DNA of 64,000 nucleotides, taken from contig JAPFFF010000035.1 of assembly GCA_039105265.1 (NCBI GenBank), positions 434,001 to 498,000 on the forward strand. The letters run 5' to 3'. The translations under genes and the position numbers were made by a program. The notes beneath the pieces were generated by a model, which saw only the letters and a list, made by a program, of their open reading frames with translations, ran no database searches and was not told the origin of the DNA. Shown piece after piece: positions 40,963 through 51,968 of the stretch. This DNA is from Tritrichomonas musculus (taxonomy: Eukaryota > Parabasalia > Tritrichomonadida > Tritrichomonadidae). How positions within the stretch are numbered: position 1 is the first letter of the stretch; the number at the start of each line of letters is the position of its first letter.

Positions 40963-41166
40963 TCACTTACGTTTGTTTTTACGAGTTTTGGATTTGCGTT
41001 TACTAGTTTTGATATATGGTACGGTTACGTCATGAGTATTAGTGTTATCGTGATATCGTGTTGGTAATGATCTCGATCTAGTGACTTCGTTATACATAGT
41101 ACCAGGTCCAGATACGATAACAGAATTACTCGATCTATATGCATTTGTTCGATCTCTGCCACTCAT
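40963..41166 (-). CDS. Small basic protein, possible virion component
   Basis: The 67-residue product ends in a strongly basic tail (SKRKSKTRKNKRK). GPGTMYNE near its start resembles GREGVMYNE in the element B protein at 61533-61964, which also sits next to the capsid gene, so the two may be related. A core or DNA-condensing protein would fit the charge. Confidence 0.55.
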   Translation of the reverse strand: MSGRDRTNAYRSSNSVIVSGPGTMYNEVTRSRSLPTRYHDNTNTHDVTVPYIKTSKRKSKTRKNKRK

Positions 41167-41176
41167 TTATGATCCG

Positions 41177-41581
41177 TTAAATCCCCCGAAATGGAACGAA
41201 TTTATGAGGTTTCTTTCGCGAATCAGCTGCAGCTTGTGCTGTTGATGATCCACCTTGTTTTAATTCACCACGCGCGAACTGTTCACTGATCTTCACGAGC
41301 TTGTCTTTGACCGACCCCTTTGGCATGTGACTGAATATGTTTGCACCTGCTGATGTAATAGCACCTAACGTTGGATTGAATGCAGTAGCAAATGGTGTTA
41401 TCGCATGTAACATAGTACCGATAGCTTTCGGATTATTCATAGCGAAGTTTTTAGCACCGATCAACCCCTTTTTGGTCGCATTCCATACTCTATGAGCGAC
41501 GTTTTTAGCACCGATGAGCCCCTGATGGACATCACTTTTAAGTCTATTCCAACCGCTTGTAACGAAACTCTTGAATCCCAT
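41177..41581 (-). CDS. Small amphipathic basic protein, possible minor virion protein
   Basis: The 134-residue product has two GLIGAKN repeats in a Lys-rich amphipathic N-terminal part. A Gly/Ala/Pro-rich hydrophobic middle (TMLHAITPFATAFNPTLGAITSAGANIF) and a polar basic C-terminus follow. Its place between ATPase and capsid genes matches small virion proteins of Polintons and adenoviruses, and membrane interaction is plausible. I cannot show homology. A GTTTTT variant of the promoter box lies about 19 nt upstream. Confidence 0.55.
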   Translation of the reverse strand: MGFKSFVTSGWNRLKSDVHQGLIGAKNVAHRVWNATKKGLIGAKNFAMNNPKAIGTMLHAITPFATAFNPTLGAITSAGANIFSHMPKGSVKDKLVKISEQFARGELKQGGSSTAQAAADSRKKPHKFVPFRGI

Positions 41582-41609
41582 GATTTATTAATCATAAAAA
41601 CAAACCAAT

Positions 41610-42461
41610 TTATTGTTCAAAGTGTGATTCGTTGGCAGTGATATTGATGATAAACCGATCATGTTGACCCTTATGATTTAGATATTCGATTGTCGTTGAC
41701 TTGGTATCGAGATTGTTTGGAGTCTGTTGTAACATCGATGTGAAATCTTCTTTACTGAAACCGCTATAGCATATGATATCAGTGGCCAATCGTTTAACAT
41801 TCAGATGAACGAATCGTAATGTTTGAACAGCTATGATACAAGTCAGATTGAAGTGTCTCGTTTTCGTTAGTAACCGACATAGTTCACTGTTACCGTTCTT
41901 CAGTAATGGGGATCCAGCAGCGTCATCTAATACGAGTAACGTGTTGAACGGATACGATGCGGTCTGATACTGAACTAACTTGGATGCTATATATGCTATT
42001 CGATCTTCGATTTCCATTAACGAGTGTTTCTGGATGATTCTAGCCATTTCTTCATTAGTTTCAACCATTTTGGATAGCACATGTTTGACCATCGCATAGT
42101 ATTTGAGTTTACGTCGTAGATGTCGTTTAAGATATGGAAGTAGATTCTCTTCTTTGATGTAATCGATAGGGGTCTTCACATTCTTGGATAGTACTTCAGC
42201 TGTTTTATCGAGTTTACCAGACGTGGAACAGAATATGATCTTACTGTAATATGGTTTTGTGAATAGTCGTTCAGTTATCATGATGTGTCGCCAGATCCAA
42301 AACGATTTACCAGCTCCCATCTTACCGATTAGAAAGTAGATACCGTTTGACGAGAATGGATATTCAGGAGCGAGTGGTTTAATCAACGCCATTTCGATAT
42401 CTCGTTGATTCTTACGTAATGTGTCTTCGATTAGATCTTCAACTTTCTTGATTTGAGTCAT
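41610..42461 (-). CDS. Genome-packaging ATPase (A32/FtsK-HerA type)
   Basis: The 283-residue protein has Walker A GKMGAGKS (46-53) and Walker B LLVLDD (175-180), followed by a strand and polar helix (HFNLTCIIAVQTLRF) at the usual place of the sensor region. Length and layout match the Polinton packaging ATPase, which is expected to pump the element's DNA into capsids. It is in the same strand and run as integrase, capsid and small structural genes, with 10-nt spacing to the integrase. No counterpart was found in element B. Confidence 0.88.
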   Translation of the reverse strand: MTQIKKVEDLIEDTLRKNQRDIEMALIKPLAPEYPFSSNGIYFLIGKMGAGKSFWIWRHIMITERLFTKPYYSKIIFCSTSGKLDKTAEVLSKNVKTPIDYIKEENLLPYLKRHLRRKLKYYAMVKHVLSKMVETNEEMARIIQKHSLMEIEDRIAYIASKLVQYQTASYPFNTLLVLDDAAGSPLLKNGNSELCRLLTKTRHFNLTCIIAVQTLRFVHLNVKRLATDIICYSGFSKEDFTSMLQQTPNNLDTKSTTIEYLNHKGQHDRFIINITANESHFEQ

Positions 42462-42471
42462 TTATAGTAAG

Positions 42472-43572
42472 TTAAATGAACTTTCTTATTTGATCGGGGA
42501 TGGTATTTTGATTCATCCAGTATTGACGTTCCATTGTCGATAATTTAGTTGGATGACCTTCGCGTAGATATTTCGATTTGATAGTATCTTTAACGGTTGA
42601 ATCTTCATATGTTATCGTATATGTATCTCTCTTCTTGTTATAGGATCGAATCTCTTTAACGATACCGCGTTTACCATCTTTGATTGTTGTCGCTAGTGGA
42701 ACGTTATTGGATGACTTCACGAGTTTATATCCAGGGACGGTATCTACAGATCCATCGATAGATCGAATTAGAAACTGATTACCATCTTTGGAATCGACGA
42801 CGTAAGACTCTTTAGATAGATTCGAACGACGTTTCGTTAATGGACTCTTATCCAGAACTACTCTAACTAGATCACCAGGTTTGAAATGATATGGATTAAC
42901 TTGACGTTCCATCTTATCGATATACTCTAACTCATCTTCATCTGTTATCTCATTCGGAGATTTATAATTAAGAGATCGATGCGGCATATCGTTATAGGAT
43001 TCTACTAATGATAGTATATCAGTGTTTGGTTCATTAGCTTTCATATCACGAATGGTTCTCATGAATCTGTTAATGATACCAAGTTTGTTATGATCGTTAT
43101 CGGTCGTTGTTGTATATACAATATCATGTTCTCTCATGAAATCGAGTACGGATTTCGATAAGTATGATGCATCTTCATCTGATATGATGGACTTACACTC
43201 AGGTTCTGATTTGATGAACTCGGTTAATGATTTCAACACTTGTTTAGCACCTTTATTGATCATCGCATACGCATATGCTTTACGTGTGTTAACGTTAATG
43301 AACATCAAATAGTCTGGGTCACCAATACCCGTTGTCGACTTCGCGCCGCCAATAAATGTATCCATTTGAAACGCATGTTGAATCTTCGAATAGATATGCA
43401 TGAACTTTGGTGGCGGAATATGTTGATCGTGAACGACTTTGTTTTGAAGATAGTCTTTAGCTTCATCATCCGTGAAACCATATCTATTAGCGATTCTCTT
43501 GAATTTCGATAACGTATTGGTTGGATACTTAGAATAAACTTCATCAATGGTCTTGAACTTGATTCGACTCAT
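42472..43572 (-). CDS. Retrovirus-type integrase of element A
   Basis: The 366-residue protein has a helical N-terminal part. An RNase H-fold core follows: MDTFIGG (D71) with DYLMFINVNTRKAYAY, SDEDASYLSKSVL (D132/D134) and an LGI-x-x-RF-x-RT-x-RD helix. GDLVRV is near residue 228, and a C-terminal SH3/Tudor-like beta region (GIVKEIRSYNKKRDTYTITYED) follows. This is the usual layout of Polinton integrases, which insert the linear element and make 5-6 bp target duplications, as seen here. It is in the capsid-side gene run. Confidence 0.85.
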   Translation of the reverse strand: MSRIKFKTIDEVYSKYPTNTLSKFKRIANRYGFTDDEAKDYLQNKVVHDQHIPPPKFMHIYSKIQHAFQMDTFIGGAKSTTGIGDPDYLMFINVNTRKAYAYAMINKGAKQVLKSLTEFIKSEPECKSIISDEDASYLSKSVLDFMREHDIVYTTTTDNDHNKLGIINRFMRTIRDMKANEPNTDILSLVESYNDMPHRSLNYKSPNEITDEDELEYIDKMERQVNPYHFKPGDLVRVVLDKSPLTKRRSNLSKESYVVDSKDGNQFLIRSIDGSVDTVPGYKLVKSSNNVPLATTIKDGKRGIVKEIRSYNKKRDTYTITYEDSTVKDTIKSKYLREGHPTKLSTMERQYWMNQNTIPDQIRKFI

Positions 43573-43582
43573 TTATAGCGGA

Positions 43583-44917
43583 TTAAGAGTATAACAGTTT
43601 ACGGTTTTGTAAGAACACCATGTCCATTGTGAACACAACATTATCATTGATCGGTAATGGAATCTTAATCTCGTTTTTATCGTAGAATTCAATCCAAAAT
43701 GTTTCATCGCTATGGTTCAACTTATAATATTTGATCGGACAGAATGGTTCATTAGTTCGACCAACAAGATAATGATTCGATTGAGTTGCAAATGAAGCTA
43801 CAACTTCACACTCCAAATCAGTTAATATATTCTTCATTATCAGTTCATGATGATAATGATATAGTTTGTATATATTGTTTTTGAATGGATTACCGGATCC
43901 GATATTGAAGAAGCTAGCTGTATATGGATCGAATTTGATATTATTATATTCTTGTTCTTTAATATCATCTTCATCAATAGGTTCATTCCAATCTTCTTCT
44001 TCTTCACCATCACCAATATCAGGTTTAACAGGTTCTTCATATGGGATTAATCGACCTTCATGATTTATTCTATGTTTAATAAAGTTGACACTACGATGTC
44101 CGTTATAAAAGTTACTATACGGAGTATGATAGTATCTATTATTATTTGGAGCCGAGATCAATATATCGGTTGATCTAAATAAATCAATTAAGTGTGAATC
44201 TTTAGATCGTAATTTCAAAATATGTTGGTTATTTTCGAACACATCTTCGATGATAATGTCTTCGCTTTGTAAATAGAATGGTATATGTTCACCAATCAAT
44301 TCATCACTCTTAGCTAACATCGATTTATAATCATCTTTGATATCTTCTAATTGTTTTAACAAAGTAGTTCGTTCATCTGGAGTTATATCTCTAGCCGTGA
44401 TCTTCTCTTTCAGATGATTATATAGATTATGATCATCAATAGCTTTTCGTATATGATCGACAATATCGATCCAATTATCGTTTGACGTTACTCTGATACT
44501 TATTGGAATTTGATATACTCGTACATATTCATTCGGTAGATTATCCATAACTATTTCATGTATATCATCTTCTGATAACGTTTCACATATTTCTTTGTTA
44601 ACTCGTGTAATTAAATCTCTTAGTTTATCATATGCATCATTATCAAATTTTCGAACGAACAGATCAAACTTAATACAACCAGTTCTCCATTTGACAGACA
44701 TATGACGAACACCGATTATTTTTTCACCGAGATTGGATGTTCTCCATTCAGCTGGATATTTAAAGTAGATTCTGTTGAAGTGTTCATCGTTATCGGTATA
44801 ATATTTAGTGGTTCCGTAATCACCATTAACTCTTAACGAATCAACTACAGAGTTATAAACCGTTTCGATTGGTAACGGAATGTGTTCATCTTCTGTGTTA
44901 TCTCTTCTATAACTCAT
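43583..44917 (-). CDS. 444-residue protein of element A, unknown function
   Basis: An ATTTTT box at the edge of the right terminal repeat lies 18 nt before the ATG, so the repeat supplies its promoter. The protein is mixed alpha/beta with a long charged helix near the middle, an acidic patch (GDGEEEEDW) and a beta-rich C-terminus (FWIEFYDKNEIKIPLP then FTMDMVFL). The ending is reminiscent of jelly-roll or fibre-head strands, but I recognise no family. It heads the leftward gene run that includes integrase and capsid genes. Confidence 0.65.
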   Translation of the reverse strand: MSYRRDNTEDEHIPLPIETVYNSVVDSLRVNGDYGTTKYYTDNDEHFNRIYFKYPAEWRTSNLGEKIIGVRHMSVKWRTGCIKFDLFVRKFDNDAYDKLRDLITRVNKEICETLSEDDIHEIVMDNLPNEYVRVYQIPISIRVTSNDNWIDIVDHIRKAIDDHNLYNHLKEKITARDITPDERTTLLKQLEDIKDDYKSMLAKSDELIGEHIPFYLQSEDIIIEDVFENNQHILKLRSKDSHLIDLFRSTDILISAPNNNRYYHTPYSNFYNGHRSVNFIKHRINHEGRLIPYEEPVKPDIGDGEEEEDWNEPIDEDDIKEQEYNNIKFDPYTASFFNIGSGNPFKNNIYKLYHYHHELIMKNILTDLECEVVASFATQSNHYLVGRTNEPFCPIKYYKLNHSDETFWIEFYDKNEIKIPLPINDNVVFTMDMVFLQNRKLLYS

Positions 44918-44922
44918 TTAAG

Positions 44923-45514
44923 TGAAACCAAAAATAAACATCATTTACTCTTCATCGTCAGCGAATTCATCTTCATCGAAAGCTCCACATGGTTCAATCC
45001 ATTCATTGATTAACACTAACTTAATGATAGTATCGATTAACTCGATCTTTGAATCCATTTCATCATCATTATCATAGCTAGCTATGAATCGATCATCGAG
45101 TTCGTCAAGATCGTCGATGTTGTAGTAGTTGATGATGTTGTCGAGATTGAACTCTGATTCATAGTTGGTATCATTGAGATAATCACGAAGTGATTCTAAT
45201 AGTTCATCGACACTGTTGATGTTAGAGAGATCATTGTTATCGGTGAACCATTCGTGATAGTCTTCAATGATTGACTCAATGGTTTCGACTGAATCGATTG
45301 GTTCGACTGTGAATTCAATTTTGGTCATCATATTATTATTATGATATGACGATAAAAAAATAGTTTGAATCGAAAGTGAGTCAGTTTACATCAATAGAGT
45401 GGTCGTTGACGAACTTCGGTGTCGAACTACGTAAATGACTGATCAGAGGGGGTGTTTCACCGTGTTAAGGATGGGTTGAGGACGAAGTCCGAGACCCTCC
45501 TTAACATATCTACT
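44923..45514 (-). repeat. Right terminal inverted repeat of element A
   Basis: It is 592 bp and reads as an exact inverted copy of 22629-23220. It ends CATATCTACT followed by the AATGT target duplication at 45515-45519. Confidence 0.93.
44945..45331 (-). CDS. Acidic protein encoded inside the terminal repeat of A (right copy)
   Basis: The product is identical to the one at 22812-23198. The two copies are kept alike by lying in the terminal repeats, which can be equalised during linear replication. It points inwards towards the 444-residue gene. Confidence 0.75.
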   Translation of the reverse strand: MMTKIEFTVEPIDSVETIESIIEDYHEWFTDNNDLSNINSVDELLESLRDYLNDTNYESEFNLDNIINYYNIDDLDELDDRFIASYDNDDEMDSKIELIDTIIKLVLINEWIEPCGAFDEDEFADDEE

Positions 45515-45519
45515 AATGT

Positions 45520-48500
45520 CACTCATATATGCTATATCATTTACAGAATATTTCATACTTCTTATCGCTGTGTTCTCTTTGATGCTGATTGCACTAATTC
45601 TATGTCTCTTTGGGTTATCAATAATTATAGTTTTGTCTTGGAGAGATGCAGTTGGAAAGTTCTCTGTGCCCTCATAGTTCGATATCTCTCCATTTGATAT
45701 ATGAATTATTGGATAATTCTCTTCATAGTCTATATCATTATATTCGCTTACTTTCATGATCATAATCCTGACTTTGATAATTCCTTCACTTATTGTATCC
45801 TCAGCTTCTAAATGTATTTTGCCATCAATTAATTTGCCATTAATGTCAATTGTATCGTCTCTTTTCAAATCACTTTTTGAAATAAAATCATTATTTTCAA
45901 ATTCATTGGCTATTTCATCCACCTTTAAGGCCACTAATTTGAAAATAGGTTTCAATGTTTCTCTGAATTGATTACATAATTCATAAGAGGCTGAAACCGA
46001 TAAACTATATTCTTCTGGATTATCATCTTCTTCAGTATAAGGGATATCGTCTAAATTTGTATATTCTGAATTACACCAATTAATAACAGGTGAAATATCG
46101 GTGGTTATGCTCCTTAGTTCAATTCCAGGCCATACTCTCATAACTTGCCAATATGGTTGACCTGCAACTCTTAATCTCATTCGTAAACCTCTGAAAAAGC
46201 TAGAAAAAGCTGCTTTTAAAATTTGGATACCATGTGGAAAAAGTTGCATGCCGATAGATGCTGCACTCCCTACTGTGCCTGCTATACCAAAAGCTAGGGC
46301 AGTATATGAGACAATTCTTAAATGCTTAACGTCATTCTCTAAATGTTGAGTTATGTTTTTGACTTGAACCATTTCTGAATCAAGTACGTTAACTCTATGA
46401 CTCATTTCATTCAAATCGTACGATACGACATCCAAATTATTTGTCACTAAATTTAAATCACTTCTCATCGTCGTGATGTTATCGGCGGTTATGATTTTAG
46501 AACTTGTGATATTATAATCTGTATAAAGTGTGGTTGCTGCATTTGGATTTGGTGTTATTTCATAAAATTGTTGCTGAATAATATATTTGAAAGGATTCAT
46601 AATTCCATCCCAATTGACCTCATCTACTGGATCCACCAAATCCTTTTTCAGATATAATTCAATATTTCTATGACTTGCATCAATTTTTGAATCTTCATAA
46701 CGATAAGAGATTTTTTCAATTGTATCGAGAACACCGATAGTATCGCAATAAGCTGTATCGTTCCTTTCAACATGGTGAACTCCCTCAAGGCGAAATGACA
46801 TTCGATTTGCTATATCTGAATTTGGTGAATAGATATCCAAGAAAATTTCCTCAATGTTTTTCACCTCAAAAGTTCGTTTCGAATAATTATATATTAATAT
46901 TTCAATTGCATAAAGATCATAGCCTTCAACTGAATGACTGAAATTTGTGTTTCCCCAATCAACACCTATTTCATTTCCATTTTTCAAAGTGCCATCATTA
47001 AATTTCACTTTCAATTCAATTTTGCCATCTTTTTCCCATCCTTCTCCTCTAACAGGTCTTCTGATAAATGCTTGCATTAAATTCTTTTCATTAACATTTG
47101 TATACCATATATTATCAGTAAAGAATTGTTTATTCCAGTCATCATTCTTCATCATAACACATGCACCAATAGCATCATAAGCATCTTTTTTTGCTCTTGT
47201 ATTGCATTTATTTATTATTTTTCCATTTGATTTGCCTTGGATATTTTTGCCATCCCATTTAGTTCCATCCCATATTAAGTCCCATTTATTTCCAAAACAA
47301 TATTCTTTGAATTTAAATTGTAAATGCGGTGGTATTGTATAATCTGAGGGTACTTCAAAAATCATTTTATAATAATCATTATCTTCTGAAATAATTGAAG
47401 GCTTATAGAAATAATGAACGTCACTTTTGTGTAATTTGAGAGCATTATCGGCTTCAATTATTTTGCACTTAAAAACTGGTTTATTCGATTCAATTAAATC
47501 CTGACTTGTTTGATTCATTATACTCAAATCACCGTTCATCCATAACGTATATGGCACAATATTGAGACGCTCATCAAAAGCTATGAAAAATTGAGAGCTA
47601 TCTTCAGAACATTTATTTGTATATCCTTTCGATTCTTCATCATAAGCTATTATCGGACATTGAATATGATTATCATATACGCTTATGAAAAATTCTTTGA
47701 TATATCGTCCTTCTGTGTCATAAACAACATCTTTTCTGAGAATTATTTTGAATATATTCCCATTGAAAGCTTTCAATTTTTGTTCAATATCATCATCGTT
47801 TATTTTAATTTTCAATATATTATAATTTACATTATTGATTGTTTTTGTATCCCCTTCAACGTTTTCATTTTTCACATTGAATTCTGGAACTCCAAATTTT
47901 ATATTAAAAAGTGAATCTGTCTTATCTGATGACGTAGCTAATTTTTCAATATCAACACCGTTTATTAATCCATTTACATTCAAATTTGCTAATATATTGA
48001 AATTGCCTAAAACCGGTTTTTTCTCATCAATTGTTCGGCCATCTTCTTTCAAAATATTGATATCATAGCTTTCTAATAATTCATTTACTGAATTCACTCC
48101 TGAAATATTTGCTGGCAAATTATTATTAATATTAATATCTGCTATTTCATCTGATAATAATTTAATATCATCAACGGGGTCTACATGATGGCGCCAAACC
48201 CATTCACCTCCATATTGAACAATTTGGCCTTTTCCTAAAAATCGGCCTGAATTCAAAAATTCAACCATAATTGACACACTCTCTGAATAGCTATTTCTCC
48301 AATTGCTGTCAAAACCTCTATTTCTATATGATAACATCACCCACTCTTCTAAATAATCATCCCATACATAGTTATCAGGAGGAACAAATTCATGATTGGT
48401 TCTCCATCCAGCTTCAAAATTCTGTCCATGTTCTTGCCATTCTTGATCAAAAACATTCCAAACATAATTATCACCAAAATGTTGTCTTTGATCTCTTTGC

Positions 48501-51214
48501 CATTCTAATCTTTCACTTTGATCTTGATTTATATATGAGTTATAATTTGCATGAAATATCCATTGATCATATCTATCACTCCAACGAAAAACACCATCAT
48601 TTATTTGAGATGGCAACAGAAAGGTTGCTAATGCTGAACTAGGATTCGTTCTCCAGTCTGTATTTGATTCTTGAATACCATTTTCTGCACCGATAGCAAC
48701 CCATTCACCATGAAAAGTGTCAATGATAAAATTGCGTGGCATATTTTGTGCATTAAGATTTGTTCGCCAACCAGATTGAAAATTAGAATTATTATGAAGA
48801 ACCCAATGATCAGTTAATATGTCAAAAACATAATTTTCATCTCTTTGAAAAGAACGATCATGTGATGTGTCAATTACATTCACTTTTTCTTTCTTTTTTC
48901 GTCGTCTTTTTATCGTTGTGTTCACTTGAGTTGCTGCTTCTTGATATATTTCTGGTTGAAACATCGCATCAACAAAAGAGCCGACACTATTATCAATTAT
49001 TAAATGATTTTGCTTTTGAATTAATTGTTGAATGTCAAGATGTTGTTGTTGAGAAATTTGGCCAAAAAATCTTTGATTATTATTATTATTATTATTATTA
49101 TCATTACAATTGCATTCTCTTATATTTGAGACTCTTTCTTCTAAAACATTATGTTGCTGAATAATATTTCGAATATTTCTATTTGTTGTATCGATCCATC
49201 CCTGAAAACTAGGGTCTCTCATATCGTCATCATTATTATCATCATCATTATTATCATTTCCATTTCCATCAATAATAATGCCATTATTAATATCCAACAA
49301 TTGACCACCTTCAAAATTGCTCGTGCTTAATGCTAAACGTCCATTTTCAATTTTTTTGGCACGAATCTTTTTGAATGCACTTGTGATTACCATTCCCGTA
49401 ATTCCTGAACCAAGAAGAACCAAAATAACAGTAAGGATACTTTTCATAAGCTCTGTTTGGTTTTCATAATATTTTTTCAAAAATTCATAAGCACTATTCA
49501 CTTCAATAACGATATCACCCGTCGTTTCTATTGGATGATTGACAAATTGATAAACTGCATGAATAATTTTTTTTGTGGATTTATCCCATATTAATTGAAC
49601 TGTACCGTTAAATATTTCAATAAATTTTTCTTTGGAAAAGTTGTTATATAAAAATGTTTGTATTGGAGCTGTATATTTACTATTTTGAATTATTTCTTTG
49701 AGCCAATCCATGAACTTGCCTATATCAACTGGATTTTCAATATCAACGATATCCTCTCCATCAAACATAAAACGATATTCTCTATTTTCTATTTCTCCAT
49801 CTAATTTATGAAATGGTATCTGAATTTTATCAAGAGCCTCCATCATTTTCTGTTTATTTATATTTTTGCCTATCCATTCTTTCCAGTCTTCAAAACTGCT
49901 TGTATTTGAAAAGTATTGATTCAAAAAGTCGACAAAATTTTCGACAACGGCAAAATGTTTATCACCAGCAACATCATCATCAAAATGTGCTATATATGTC
50001 TTCTGATATGTTTCTCCATCTTTACCAAACACAGTCTGTTTAAAATTATTATATATATTTTTCAAAGCAGTTTTATTAAAATTCTCCATGATATGACGGA
50101 AAAAATTCTGATTCTGTTTATCGGCCTTCTTCAATTTTTCAAAAACATTGGCTATATTATCATATTCGATTTCACCTTTATCGTTCACTGTTTTTGTTTT
50201 TAAAGTTTTTGTCTCTATTTCATCTTTGGCTTCATTATATACTGTCACTTCTTGATTATTTAAGCCTTCCATAATATCTTCATGCATTTGAGATATTGTT
50301 TCTGTGTTTGTATTGATTGCATTGACCATTTGGTCAAAATTTGTGATAGGTTCTTCTTTGGGTTTCATTCTATTTTTGGTCAAAAATGATCCATACCATG
50401 GTTCTGATTCTTTTTCGGTTTCTACATACGTTATCACTTTTGCTTTTCCATCTGGTTTAATATTTGATGAACTGTCAAAACCGAAATCTTTCAAATTATT
50501 GAATGTTTTCATCCAATTATATAAATTTTCAAGAGTGATATTCAATGATTCAATAATCTCATTAATTGTGGTTACTTTTTCTTTTTCATAATAGCATCGT
50601 TTATCCTCCCAATAATCCAAAAGTTGAGCACCATCCTCTTTTTTAAGGGGGAGCATTTTCAATAGTTTATTATCTGGGCTGATAACCGTCATAGCCCTTG
50701 AATGTTTAATAAACTGATTGAGTACTCTTATTAATTGATTATATGTCTTTATTGAATTGTTTTCTGTTGAGATATAATGTTTATTCTTTAGATCAAAATC
50801 TAATCCTTTCAATGTTAAGTCTGAAATTTCACGGTTTACATCAAAAGTTGCGTCTATTTTCAATTGATTTAGAGAGTTTTGAATAGCATCTGAATTATCA
50901 TTCAAACATTTATAAAGCTGTTCTAAGGTGAAAGCATTGGTCAATTTGCCATTCACCTTGATTTGTCCTGTTGGATAAATATTGACCTTATATAAGTTTT
51001 TTATATCTCCTGGTTTTATACCTGCACCTGCGGTTATATAAGCATCTATCTCTGTTTTATTATAAATGTTATTGAAGAAAACTGAAGAACCATCTTCATC
51101 TTCTATTTGAACAATTTTATTTCCATTCTCATCTTCTCCGACTTTGATTTCTATTCCATTTGATTTTAATGTCTCAGCCTCACTTGATTGAATTGAGAAT
51201 AAACCAATCGACAT
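45520..51214 (-). CDS. Giant fibre-like protein of element B, part on the right of element A
   Basis: The part seen here has about 1898 residues; the frame continues into element A, which is inserted in this gene. It starts at 51214, 16 nt from the divergent minor capsid ATG. IYNKTEIDAYI near the N-terminus matches the phage tail-fibre YTK-x-EID motif. One likely transmembrane helix (LTVILVLLGSGITGMVITSAF) precedes an Asn/Asp-rich linker. About five tandem Trp-rich units (NYVWD..EW..GWRTN) follow at roughly 48300-48840. Then comes one copy of the module duplicated in element A (YCFGNKWDLIWDG, QQFYEITPNP, TMRSDLN), a coiled coil and a Gly/Ala-rich hydrophobic segment. Surface attachment is inferred. 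Confidence 0.7.
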
Positions 51215-51233
51215 ATTTAATAATAAATAAATG
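51212..51233. promoter_or_regulatory. Head-to-head start region of element B fibre and minor capsid genes
   Basis: The start codons at 51214 (minus) and 51231 (plus) are separated by 16 nt of pure A/T. The arrangement equals that in element A at 30563-30583, with ATATTTA and ATTTATT in place of the exact ATTTTA boxes. Confidence 0.5.
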
Positions 51234-51968
51234 TTAATTTCTATGCAAAGCCGTGATTCACAAAAATATCATACTGTGTCTTTGACGATGAATATACCTT
51301 GGAAATGCAGCTATGTAAAATATTATGTGTCTTCTATAAACACTAATTCAAACATATTATTAAGTACAAAAGATGATTATATGAAATATCAAGTTGGCAA
51401 AACCGTTCATACTATTGAATTTTCTGAGTCCTATCATTATTCTATCAAACAACTTGAACAAATTTTTAGTCAGAAAAGTGAATTAGCATGGGAATATGAT
51501 AAAAATAAACGCACATTTAAGATAACAGCAAGTTTGAAAACAACAATTACATCAATATCTCACAGAGCAGCATTATTGACTGGATTATATAACACTCCGT
51601 TGCCTTTGACAATTGATCCTAAAGAACCCTTTATTGTGCCAGATTTGCCGATCATAACTCATACAAAACTTTATTTGGTCTCTTTACAAGGTAATCCGAT
51701 GTATTCAGCTATTGGAGATCAAGAGTATACGCCTTCAGTTATAGGAAATATAAACACAATGGCTATAGACGGCAAGCCACTGATTTATGACTTTGAGAAA
51801 GAAGGAAAACCAATAAAAATAAAAACAAACACAGATAGTTTAAAATATTTAGAATTAAGTTTAGTCGATTTCCAATTTCAGCCTATCGCTTTAAAAAGTC
51901 CTTTGTTTGTTTCAATTAAAGTAAAGCCAGCTAAAGATGCAGACGTTAAGGATGTGTTAACTAAATGA
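51231..51968 (+). CDS. Minor capsid (penton-like) protein of element B
   Basis: The 245-residue product parallels the element A protein from start (MLISMQS versus MLLSLQS) to end (LVDFQFQP...FVSIKVKP), including SSINT, ISHRAALLTGLYN, KLYLVSLQG and GDQEYTPSVIGN. A single-jelly-roll minor capsid role is inferred from length, beta-rich pattern and genomic place. Its last 8 bp overlap the end of the oppositely oriented polymerase gene (51961-51968). Confidence 0.65.
   Translation: MLISMQSRDSQKYHTVSLTMNIPWKCSYVKYYVSSINTNSNILLSTKDDYMKYQVGKTVHTIEFSESYHYSIKQLEQIFSQKSELAWEYDKNKRTFKITASLKTTITSISHRAALLTGLYNTPLPLTIDPKEPFIVPDLPIITHTKLYLVSLQGNPMYSAIGDQEYTPSVIGNINTMAIDGKPLIYDFEKEGKPIKIKTNTDSLKYLELSLVDFQFQPIALKSPLFVSIKVKPAKDADVKDVLTK

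Larger units (their letters stand above)
22629..45514. mobile_element. Polinton/Maverick element A (looks whole), nested in element B
   Basis: It is 22,886 bp with 592-bp terminal inverted repeats that read as identical. It starts AGTAGATATGTTAAGG and is flanked by AATGT at 22624-22628 and 45515-45519. Gene content is typical of Polintons: protein-primed polymerase B, retrovirus-type integrase, A32-like packaging ATPase, double-jelly-roll major capsid and minor capsid proteins. Extra genes are KilA-N, bZIP-like, NUMOD4/HNH and a giant fibre-like protein. All main frames are open and I saw no breaks. Identical repeats and nesting inside B make it the younger insertion. Codon use is GC-richer (many TCG, CGT, GAT) than in B. 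Confidence 0.92.

Noticed and set aside
22629-45514. Interpretation of A's long ends as LTRs of a retroelement
   Set aside because: The ends are inverted, not direct, and there is no reverse transcriptase; polymerase B, ATPase and capsid genes show a Polinton.
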